From: DASXTB01 sp036505615
GTDB lineage: Bacteria > Acidobacteriota > UBA6911 > JACQSX01
DNA length: 6,859 bases
Direction of reading: 5' to 3'
Assembly (NCBI GenBank): GCA_036505615.1
Contig: DASXTB010000034.1
Coordinates: 1 to 6,859, forward strand
Shown here: positions 1-4,720 of the stretch, piece after piece
Layout: each line of letters starts with the position of its first letter
How positions within the stretch are numbered: the first letter of the stretch is position 1
Notes under the pieces: generated by a model
What the model was told of the DNA's origin: nothing
Seen by the model: only the letters and a program-made list of their open reading frames with translations
The model's database searches: none
Position numbers and translations under genes: made by a program

Positions 1-17
1 AGAGCGCGCTTTTTGTG

Positions 18-242
18 CGGCGCCCCCGGTCAGCCACGCCCATCAAGGGTATGCACCCTGAAGGGGTGCGACACGAAGCGCGGAAGTATTTCTCTTGGGG
101 GAAAACCCGCTCGGGTCAATCATCGGGAAATTTGTTACACCCCTGCAGGGTGCCTGCTTTGGATAGTTCTTGCCAACCGGGGGCGCCGCCCGCCCAAGGC
201 GGGCTCTGCCCCCGGGCTATACTCTTCGACGCCTTTGGCGTC
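18..242. repeat. Nested inverted-repeat intergenic element
   Basis: No credible gene lies here; the stretch is organised by symmetry. CGGCGCCCCCGGT at 18-30 has an exact 13-bp reverse complement at 176-188. Nested inside, the segment around 53-73 (GCACCCTGAAGGGGTGC) is matched imperfectly in inverse orientation by 133-153, and each of these is itself a small hairpin. To the right are two perfect short hairpins, 188-204 (GCCCGCC, loop CAA, GGCGGGC) and 228-242 (GACGCC, loop TTT, GGCGTC). CCGGGGGC at 177-184 can also pair with GCCCCCGG at 208-215, so two alternative folds compete. A TATACT hexamer lies at 218-223. From memory, similar GC-rich units recur between genes in Acidobacteriota; that is recollection, not a search. 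Short open frames through it look like chance. It could be a mobile palindromic unit or a structured RNA. Confidence 0.6.
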
Positions 243-289
243 TAACTCAAATCTTTGCGGGCCGAAAAGAATTTGATGGTTAGTCGTCT

Positions 290-312
290 GTGTTTATCCG
301 CGTTCATCCGCC
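290..312. repeat. Short tandem-like repeat (TTTATCCG/TTCATCCG)
   Basis: TGTTTATCCG at 291-300 is followed directly by CGTTCATCCG at 301-310, two 10-bp units matching at 8 positions. This wording resembles a short interspersed motif that I recall seeing between genes of many soil bacteria. The remainder of 243-415 has no gene; CAGGA/TCCTG at 356-369 forms a 5-bp inverted repeat around GATA and might be a weak operator for the following gene, but nothing else supports that. Confidence 0.35.
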
Positions 313-415
313 GCCTATTCCTGCGTGTGACACCTGTCATTGACGCCCCATCTGGCAGGAGATATCCTGATCGAATCCCGGAAGAATCCCTACATTTAGA
401 GGTGGAGGAAATCAC

Positions 416-1117
416 ATGATCAGGATTTCTGTTTTGCTGTTCGTCGCGTCTTTGGCCTTTACAGCATGCTCCAATCAACAGGCGCCTGAGTCCACGGGCA
501 GACCCGAGACACAACCGGCGGTAAAATCCGAGAAGTCAAGTCAAGCTGAGCAGGAAAAAAGCGGCGGACTTTTGAAGAACATCTTAGGCGGGCCTGAAGT
601 GATGACAGTGCCGGCCGGCACCGCTCTCCCGGTTCGGTTGTCGCAATCTCTCAGTACGGAACGAAACACTGCTGGAGATAAATTCGAGGCAGCATTGGAC
701 CGGGATCTGACTGTCGAGGGAAAGGTGGTTGCCCCTTTGGGAAGCACGGTGCGGGGGACTGTTACTGAGGCCAAGCGCTCGGGAAAAGTCAAGGGGCGTG
801 CCGAGATGAGTTTGACCTTGACCAGCCTGGTGACCGGAGGCAAGACCTATCCCGTTAGAACTAACAGTTGGTTCAACCGGGCGCCAGCCACCAAGAAGAA
901 AGACGCTGCCTGGATTGGCGGAGGCGCCGGTGCAGGAGCGCTGATCGGAGCGATCGCCGGCGGCAAGAAGGGCGCAGCTATCGGAGCTGCCGTTGGCGGA
1001 GGCGCCGGTACAACAGAGGTGCTGCTGACTCGAGGAAAAGAGGTGAGACTTCCTGCGGAAACACACCTGACATTTCGGCTTCAGGACAGCCTTCAACTCC
1101 CCGTCCAGCTGAAATAG
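416..1117 (+). CDS. Secreted lipoprotein with glycine-zipper segment
   Basis: A 233-residue envelope protein of unknown function. The start is set by a GGAGG at 404-408, seven bases before the ATG. Residues 1-17 form a lipoprotein signal peptide ending in a lipobox, FTAC, with Cys18 as the lipidation site. Residues 19-58 are a polar linker rich in Gln, Glu and Ser. Residues 62-150 (beginning VMTVPAGTALPVRL) look like a beta-rich domain, and residues 168-199 are a glycine zipper (IGGGAGAGALIGAIAGGKKG and on), the type of segment that inserts in or packs against membranes. The end (TRGKEVRLPAETHLTFRL) looks like a further beta-strand pair. Outer-membrane or periplasmic attachment is inferred from the lipobox and zipper. 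A 17-bp direct repeat (915-931, 993-1009) underlies the zipper. The next gene appears to have its own promoter. I recognise the architecture but no named function. Confidence 0.88.
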   Translation: MIRISVLLFVASLAFTACSNQQAPESTGRPETQPAVKSEKSSQAEQEKSGGLLKNILGGPEVMTVPAGTALPVRLSQSLSTERNTAGDKFEAALDRDLTVEGKVVAPLGSTVRGTVTEAKRSGKVKGRAEMSLTLTSLVTGGKTYPVRTNSWFNRAPATKKKDAAWIGGGAGAGALIGAIAGGKKGAAIGAAVGGGAGTTEVLLTRGKEVRLPAETHLTFRLQDSLQLPVQLK

Positions 1118-1135
1118 CATCCGTTCGACAGCCCC

Positions 1136-1161
1136 AAGGTCCGCCAAAGTCGGATCCTTTT
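1136..1161 (+). terminator. Possible weak intrinsic terminator
   Basis: AAGGTCCG at 1136-1143 pairs with CGGATCCTT at 1151-1159, leaving T1155 bulged and a 7-base loop, and the run ends in TTTT. It lies 19 bases after the lipoprotein stop and just before the promoter of the next gene. The T-run is short and partly inside the stem, so termination would be inefficient at best. Confidence 0.3.
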
Positions 1162-1168
1162 CAATCCT

Positions 1169-1177
1169 TGCTATACT
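1169..1177 (+). promoter_or_regulatory. Extended -10 promoter of the small membrane protein
   Basis: TGCTATACT is a TGn extended -10 element joined to TATACT. No good -35 hexamer is visible at 16-18 bases upstream, which is usual for extended -10 promoters. Transcription would begin near 1184, giving a leader of about 34 bases before the ATG at 1218. Confidence 0.45.
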
Positions 1178-1217
1178 GAGTTTCAAAAAGCGTTTAGTTC
1201 ATTTTCTGGAGGGACTC

Positions 1218-1379
1218 ATGGCGGAAGGCAATGGCGGCGGAGGAAGGGGCGGCGTCTATGCGCTGCTGGTTGTGATCGTCATATTGATAGTTGCAGCTGC
1301 GCTGTTCTTCGGATTGCGAAGGGGCAGCACAAAACACGAGATCGACATCAATATCAAGCCGCCGTCACAAAACAAGTGA
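1218..1379 (+). CDS. Small glycine-rich single-pass membrane protein (53 aa)
   Basis: A short real gene. A GGAGGG at 1208-1213 stands four bases before the ATG, and an extended -10 promoter lies just upstream. The product starts with a glycine-rich stretch (MAEGNGGGGRGG), continues with a single hydrophobic helix at residues 13-34 (VYALLVVIVILIVAAALFFG), then two arginines, and ends in a short polar tail containing EIDINIKPP. The positive residues after the helix and the lack of a cleavage site suggest a membrane-anchored protein with a short exposed tail; topology is not certain. From memory, very small proteins with a glycine-rich head, one helix and a D-I-N-I-K-P-like tail recur in Acidobacteriota and Cyanobacteria without a known role. 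It could be cotranscribed with the lipoprotein by readthrough. Confidence 0.75.
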   Translation: MAEGNGGGGRGGVYALLVVIVILIVAAALFFGLRRGSTKHEIDINIKPPSQNK

Positions 1380-1383
1380 AGCG

Positions 1384-1498
1384 ATTATGAAACCACGGGG
1401 ACACCGGGAACACAGAAAATTTGATGATTCCTTTATCAATAAGACTTACCGCCAATTTCGGAAGCCCTTGTGTTCCCAGTGTCCCCCATGGTTCATAA
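1384..1498. repeat. Long imperfect inverted repeat in a convergent gap
   Basis: The left arm at about 1384-1414 (ATTATGAAACCACGGGGACA and on) and the right arm at about 1469-1498 are reverse complements over some 31 bases, with two substitutions and two single-base length differences. The loop between them is about 54 bases and AT-rich. The element starts four bases after the small-gene stop and ends 45 bases before the stop of the convergent gene, so it could act as a terminator for either strand, although it lacks a clear T-run. The GGGGACAC/GGGAACAC wording resembles interspersed repeats that I recall from Acidobacteriota. The rest of 1499-1543 holds nothing recognisable. Confidence 0.65.
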
Positions 1499-1543
1499 TT
1501 TTGAGCCGCTGATTTTTACCCTACGTTGTCACGGTTTCGACTT

Positions 1544-1933
1544 CTACTTCTCTTTAATAGCGTCCGGGTGTCTCTTCCTCTCTCGATGTTGCAATCGTTC
1601 GAACTCCTTCTGCAGCCGGTTCAGTTCCTCATCGGAAAGATCCTCCAAATCCACAAGCGAAGCCCGGGCCCCCCGGACAACCCGAATCAGCTCATCCAGC
1701 TTGAGGTGGATCGCCTTTGCATCACGGTTTTGCGTGTTCTGGATAAGGAAAACAATCAGGAACGTCACAATCGTGGTGCCGGTGTTGATCACCAGTTGCC
1801 AGGTATCCGAGTAGTGATACATCGGCCCAGTCGTCGCCCACACGACAACGATCAACACCGCCGCGAAGAAGGACCAGTAACTTCCAACCACGGAGGAGAT
1901 TTTTCGGGCAAACTTTCGGAAGAATTCATTCAT
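1544..1933 (-). CDS. Low-affinity iron permease family membrane protein
   Basis: A 129-residue inner-membrane protein matching the small bacterial form of the low-affinity iron permease family (Pfam PF04120 type). Two hydrophobic helices, residues about 18-34 and 47-65, are followed by the family signature FLIQNTQNRDAKAIHLKLDE (residues 59-78), and then by a charged, probably helical tail to residue 129. Fungal relatives (Fet4) are much longer and transport Fe(II); the bacterial short forms have not been shown to transport iron as far as I know, so the name is by homology only. I chose the ATG at 1931-1933 because an AGGAG stands nine bases before it; a TTG at 1940-1942 would extend the protein by three residues but directly abuts that ribosome-binding site. 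A TATAAT-type promoter lies about 75 bases upstream. Confidence 0.85.
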   Translation of the reverse strand: MNEFFRKFARKISSVVGSYWSFFAAVLIVVVWATTGPMYHYSDTWQLVINTGTTIVTFLIVFLIQNTQNRDAKAIHLKLDELIRVVRGARASLVDLEDLSDEELNRLQKEFERLQHRERKRHPDAIKEK

Positions 1934-2005
1934 GAGGCTCAACTCCTGAATTCGACAGCAAACACAGATTTCTTAACCCTTGAACCTTCAAAACTGTCCA
2001 GGGCA

Positions 2006-2014
2006 ATTATAGCC
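2006..2014 (-). promoter_or_regulatory. TATAAT -10 of the iron-permease-like gene
   Basis: Read on the minus strand, GGCTATAAT contains a consensus TATAAT hexamer at 2011-2006. Its leader to the ATG at 1933 would be about 65 bases. The position 17 bases upstream (2029-2034) reads AAGGTG, a poor -35 element. A GCCTG/CAGGC inverted repeat (2012-2027) lies directly against the -10 and could serve as an operator. Confidence 0.45.
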
Positions 2015-2065
2015 TGCCCTCTCAGGCACACCTTCGTGCACGAGAAGGGACTTGCGAGGGCCCTC
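2012..2065. repeat. Cluster of short palindromes
   Basis: Three palindromes lie in a row: GCCTG-CCCTCT-CAGGC at 2012-2027, the perfect TCGTGCACGA at 2034-2043 (extended by CCT/AGG across a two-base bulge), and the perfect GAGGGCCCTC at 2056-2065. They lie upstream of the minus-strand promoter and next to the larger hairpin at 2083-2148. They could be protein-binding sites or the decayed end of a palindromic element. With the larger hairpin they account for most of the gene-free stretch 1934-2250. Confidence 0.45.
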
Positions 2066-2082
2066 ACACGGCTCGATTGGCG

Positions 2083-2148
2083 GAGAGACTGCCTGAGGGC
2101 CGTCTCAGGATTGGTGACTCAAAAGAGACGGCCCTCAGGCTGTCTCTC
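2083..2148. repeat. 24-bp near-perfect inverted repeat between divergent genes
   Basis: Positions 2083-2106 (GAGAGACTGCCTGAGGGCC and on) and 2125-2148 are reverse complements at 23 of 24 positions, separated by an 18-base loop. The single mismatch is at 2090 against 2141. As RNA or extruded DNA it is a very stable hairpin. Because the flanking genes diverge, it does not stand at the 3' end of either one, so an ordinary terminator role is unlikely unless an unseen transcript runs through. It lies about 70 bases before the -10 of the glucokinase gene. A REP/MITE-like palindromic unit is the simplest explanation. Confidence 0.7.
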
Positions 2149-2218
2149 TGAAGTGCCAGGAGTTTCAAATCTTGACCGAATTGTTAACCTTATGCGCACA
2201 AGGAAAACCTCGCGCCGA

Positions 2219-2227
2219 TGCTATTCT
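2219..2227 (+). promoter_or_regulatory. Extended -10 promoter of the glucokinase gene
   Basis: TGCTATTCT matches the TGn extended -10 form. It predicts a start of transcription near 2234, which leaves a leader of about 17 bases before the ATG at 2251 and would make the upstream GTG at 2236 almost the first transcribed codon, arguing against that start. No convincing -35 hexamer stands upstream. Confidence 0.4.
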
Positions 2228-2250
2228 GAAGGCCAGTGACAGGTGATCTT

Positions 2251-2991
2251 ATGCCCACCGCAAAACGAAAGACAAAACCTTCCGGCAAGCGAACGCTTTC
2301 GATCGATGTTGGGGGGACGGGGCTGAAAGCCTCGGTGCTGGATGCCCATGGCCGGATGCTGGCGGAACGGGTAAGGATCGAAACTCCCTATCCTTGTTCA
2401 CCAAAGATCCTGGTGGAAGCGCTCGACAAGCTGATTGCGCCGCTTCCCGGCTTCGATCGCGTCTCAGTCGGTTTCCCAGGGGTAGTTCGCGGGGGAAAAA
2501 TTCTGACGGCCCCTCACTTCGGAAATGAGATCTGGAAAGGATTCGACTTGGCAAAACAACTGTCGTCAAAGTGGAAGAAACCGGTTCGCATTTTGAACGA
2601 TGCAGACATGCAGGGGCTGGCCGTCATCAGCGGCAAAGGTGTCGAGTTGGTCGTGACGCTGGGAACGGGCGTCGGCACCGGCCTGTACTGGAGCGGCCAC
2701 CTGGCTCCGCATCTGGAACTAGCCCACCATCCCCTGCGTAAAAGCGAAACCTACAACGAGCGATTAGGGGACCAAACACTCAAGAAAATTGGGCTGAAAA
2801 AATGGAACCGGCGCGTGCGCCGCGCCCTGATCGTTCTGCGAACATTGATTAACTTTGACCGGCTATATATCGGCGGCGGAAACGCCGCCAAGATTAACTT
2901 CAAAGTCGATCCTGATACGAAAATTATCTCCAACGAAGCCGGGATTCTTGGAGGCGTACGGTTATGGGAGCATCCTGTTGAAAGAATCTGA
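2251..2991 (+). CDS. ppgK: Polyphosphate glucokinase (ROK family)
   Basis: Predicted to phosphorylate glucose to glucose 6-phosphate in the cytoplasm using inorganic polyphosphate (and in relatives also ATP). The 246 residues show the ROK kinase order: phosphate loop IDVGGTGLK (18-26), FPGVV (75-79), ILNDADMQG (114-122) with Asp117 as the expected catalytic base, second phosphate loop LGTGVGTG (137-144), and adenosine-region LYIGGG (205-210). Length and motif wording follow actinobacterial PpgK, and the cysteine-rich zinc site of repressor and glucokinase ROK proteins is absent, as in PpgK. The usual Glu-His pair of the glucose site appears as ELAHH (156-160). The start is the ATG preceded by AGGTG at 2241-2245; a GTG five codons upstream is possible but less likely. 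Residues 1-13 are a basic tail. Strict polyphosphate use cannot be read from sequence. Confidence 0.88.
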   Translation: MPTAKRKTKPSGKRTLSIDVGGTGLKASVLDAHGRMLAERVRIETPYPCSPKILVEALDKLIAPLPGFDRVSVGFPGVVRGGKILTAPHFGNEIWKGFDLAKQLSSKWKKPVRILNDADMQGLAVISGKGVELVVTLGTGVGTGLYWSGHLAPHLELAHHPLRKSETYNERLGDQTLKKIGLKKWNRRVRRALIVLRTLINFDRLYIGGGNAAKINFKVDPDTKIISNEAGILGGVRLWEHPVERI

Positions 2992-2999
2992 AGCCTGGC

Positions 3000-3139
3000 A
3001 AAGTCGAAAGTTCAAGGTCGAAAATCGAAGGTCGAAAGTCCAAGGTCAAAAGTCGAAGGTCTAAAGTCTAAAGTCGAAAGTCCAAGGTCGAAAGTCGAAG
3101 GTCCAAAGTCGAAGGTCCAAGGTCGAAGGTCCAAAGTCG
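3000..3139 (+). repeat. Tandem 7-bp repeat array, 20 units (left arm)
   Basis: Twenty consecutive heptamers, consensus AA[A/G]GTC[G/C], run in perfect 7-bp phase for 140 bases with no insertion or deletion. The variation is confined almost entirely to position 3 (A or G) and position 7 (G, C, or rarely T/A); only units 2 (AAAGTTC) and 4 (AAAATCG) break the GTC core. It starts eight bases after the glucokinase stop. Because units rarely end in T, the array is open in several frames and yields spurious protein predictions with a seven-residue period. Confidence 0.9.
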
Positions 3140-3199
3140 AACCTCAACAGCCCTAAAGGAGCTTCTCCGAAATCGCGATCCAGAAACTCAAGTTTTTTG

Positions 3200-3304
3200 G
3201 GTCTTTCGACTTTCGCCTTTGGACCTTCACTTTCGACCTTGGACTTTGGACTTTCGACTTTGGACTTTCTACTCTGGACCTTGGACTTTCGACCTTCTTA
3301 CTTT
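3200..3304 (-). repeat. Tandem 7-bp repeat array, about 15 units (right arm)
   Basis: The same heptamer in the opposite orientation, seen on the plus strand as [C/G]GAC[T/C]TT. About 15 units are present, with a one-base deletion in the unit at 3228-3233, an insertion near 3297-3304, and degenerate units at 3200-3206 and 3269-3275. It is therefore more decayed than the left arm. It ends against the stop codon of the minus-strand gene (3311-3313). Confidence 0.88.
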
Positions 3305-3310
3305 CAGACC

Positions 3311-4540
3311 TCAACTAAGCCGCAGTTCCTTATGCAGCAGCGACAAAAAGAGCCCTACATCGGTCACAATTCCAATCGCCTGCGCTGAGCCGCGGTCACT
3401 GAGCTTGGTTACTGTTGCGGCATTGATGTCTACGCACACCGTCGTTATCCAGGAAGGAATCATGTTCCCTACGCCGATCGAGTGCAACGTACTTCCCAGC
3501 ATCAGAATCATTTCCAGGCCCTGCACCGCTTCGGCGTAAGCCTCCTGCGCGGCAATCAGATCCATTATGGTCTCCGGCAACGGACCGTCGTCACGGATAC
3601 TGCCTGCGAGCACGAAGGGCACGGAATTTCTAACACACTGATACATGATTCCGGACTTTAATATCCCCGCCTCGACCGCCTGCCGGATCCCGCCGGCGTG
3701 ATAGATCGTATTGATAGCGCGCATGTGATTTTTATGTCCCTCGCTGACGGCGATCCCGGTTTCCAGGCTCACACCCAGCGAAGTCTTAAAAAGCGCGTGC
3801 TCGATATCATGCACGGCAAGCGCGTTGCCGCTCAGCAGCACGTCTGCCAGCCCATTGCGGATCATATCAGCCAGGTAAGAAGCCCCACCGGTGTGAATAA
3901 TCACCGGGCCGGCGACTACACCGATGCGCCCCTTACGGCTTTTGACGTCGCGCATCATGTGGGCAAGTTTGGCGGTGGAGATTTCCACTCGCCTCTCGGT
4001 CGAAACGTCGCTGGCCATAAACGCGAACCCATAACGGTCCCGCGTCTTGAACTCCGGCTGGACCCTGATGCCTTCCACACCGCAAACCACTCTGTCTCCG
4101 GCCCGAACATCGCGAAGCTTTCGGCAGATGACTCGCTTCCCTTCAACCACGAGAATGGCGTCCATTCTCTGCTTTTCTGCTTCCATCCACTCGCCACTCA
4201 CCCGAACGTGTGTTCGGTGATTTGTTGTGGAGTAAAAATCTTCAGGAACACATCGGTCCCGTGCTGCCGGCTTGACCGTCGCGTCCCGTTCCTTCAGGAC
4301 ATAACAACCAAGGGACATCAACTCTTCCAGAAGCGAGACGAGCGTCTCTTGATCCGGAGTGCTTACCCTGAGGCGAGTTGTAGAGTAGTCTTGGTTGGTA
4401 CGACCAATCTCAAAATTGAGGATCTCAAACTGACCTTTGTATTCGATCACCTTGTCGAAGATCTTAGTCATCAACTGCGAATCGATTAAGTGGCCTCGGG
4501 CTTCGACGATTTCGAAGGTCTTTCTTTCGTTCAGATTCAT
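3311..4540 (-). CDS. LOR/SDH-domain ornithine cyclodeaminase-like (TIGR00300/ArgZ C-terminal type)
   Basis: A 409-residue cytoplasmic enzyme of the family found as stand-alone archaeal ornithine cyclodeaminases and as the C-terminal part of cyanobacterial ArgZ/AgrE, where it is reported to convert ornithine to proline and ammonia using NAD. Residues about 9-100 form the LOR/SDH conserved region (EARGHLIDS at 13-21). The C-terminal part has a nucleotide-binding-like segment GVVAGPVIIHTGGA (207-220), LLSGNALAVHDIE (235-247), the family hallmark IRDDGPLPET (315-324), and LMLGSTLHSIGVGNMIPS (346-363), ending in VTDVGLFL. The N-terminal arginine dihydrolase of ArgZ is missing, so it should start from ornithine; this length is full for the stand-alone type. 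It is unrelated in sequence to the common bacterial mu-crystallin-type cyclodeaminase. The only ribosome-binding site, AAGGAG, is 14 bases before the ATG, longer than usual, but no alternative start fits better. The substrate is inferred. Confidence 0.82.
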   Translation of the reverse strand: MNLNERKTFEIVEARGHLIDSQLMTKIFDKVIEYKGQFEILNFEIGRTNQDYSTTRLRVSTPDQETLVSLLEELMSLGCYVLKERDATVKPAARDRCVPEDFYSTTNHRTHVRVSGEWMEAEKQRMDAILVVEGKRVICRKLRDVRAGDRVVCGVEGIRVQPEFKTRDRYGFAFMASDVSTERRVEISTAKLAHMMRDVKSRKGRIGVVAGPVIIHTGGASYLADMIRNGLADVLLSGNALAVHDIEHALFKTSLGVSLETGIAVSEGHKNHMRAINTIYHAGGIRQAVEAGILKSGIMYQCVRNSVPFVLAGSIRDDGPLPETIMDLIAAQEAYAEAVQGLEMILMLGSTLHSIGVGNMIPSWITTVCVDINAATVTKLSDRGSAQAIGIVTDVGLFLSLLHKELRLS

Positions 4541-4720
4541 AGGTGACCGGAAATCTCCTTATCAGACTGAAAATAAAACATTATCCTTAGGTTGGGGAAC
4601 TACAAAATTAAAAAACTTCATTTGAAAGCCCGGGTGTAGGTAGAATAGAAGACGGCCGCGTGTTACACTCAAGTTTTAAACTCAAAAAAAATCTCAACAA
4701 CTCAAAGGAGTAATGCCTTC
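4541..4720. other. Divergent intergenic region, AT-rich
   Basis: This 180-base gap separates the cyclodeaminase gene from the propeller-protein gene and must hold promoters for both. On the minus strand GATAAT (4594-4589 approximately) is a possible -10 for the cyclodeaminase gene with no clear -35. The centre is rich in A and T (AAATTAAAAAAC near 4608-4619). ACTCAA occurs three times between 4667 and 4705, possibly by chance. No small gene is visible. Confidence 0.4.
4661..4669 (+). promoter_or_regulatory. Extended -10-like promoter of the propeller-protein gene
   Basis: TGTTACACT fits the TGn extended -10 form (hexamer TACACT). It would give a leader of about 45 bases to the ATG at 4721. 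TAGAAT at 4641-4646 is an alternative -10. Neither has a good -35 at standard spacing. Confidence 0.35.

Larger units (their letters stand above)
3000..3304. repeat. Giant heptamer inverted repeat between convergent genes
   Basis: The two heptamer arrays form the arms of one large imperfect hairpin, about 100 bases paired, around a 60-base spacer (3140-3199). The spacer carries a small hairpin GGAG-CTT-CTCC (3158-3168) and a T6 run (3193-3198). Each arm has the same orientation relative to the gene it follows, so either mRNA would leave its stop codon into a purine-rich AAAGUCG track and then meet the complementary arm. A two-way terminator or mRNA-end stabiliser is the functional guess. No gene is supported in 2992-3310. 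Confidence 0.8.

Noticed and set aside
13..276. Two overlapping short open frames (87 and 76 residues) at the left end
   Set aside because: They run through the nested inverted repeat, have no ribosome-binding site, and their translations follow the repeat and not a protein-like composition.
584..1186. 200-residue open frame on the minus strand
   Set aside because: Antisense to the lipoprotein gene, which has a signal peptide, lipobox and ribosome-binding site; the antisense product has no coherent features.
1934..1942. TTG start three codons upstream of the iron-permease-like ATG
   Set aside because: The TTG directly abuts the AGGAG, leaving no spacing; the ATG at 1931-1933 has a nine-base spacing.
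1526..2239. 237-residue open frame on the plus strand
   Set aside because: Antisense to the iron-permease-like gene and continues through the palindrome-rich gap; composition is not protein-like.
2236..2250. GTG start for the glucokinase
   Set aside because: It lacks its own ribosome-binding site and would lie about two bases after the predicted transcription start; the AGGTG fits the ATG at 2251.
3000..3304. CRISPR array
   Set aside because: The units are 7 bp, contiguous and without unique spacers, and there are no cas genes.
3197..3539. Open frames rich in Ser-Thr-Leu-Asp-Phe repeats across the right heptamer arm
   Set aside because: They are the translation of a 7-bp repeat that rarely creates stops; the downstream part is antisense to the cyclodeaminase gene.
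3698..4489. 263-residue open frame on the plus strand
   Set aside because: Antisense to a recognisable enzyme carrying family hallmark motifs; no start signals.
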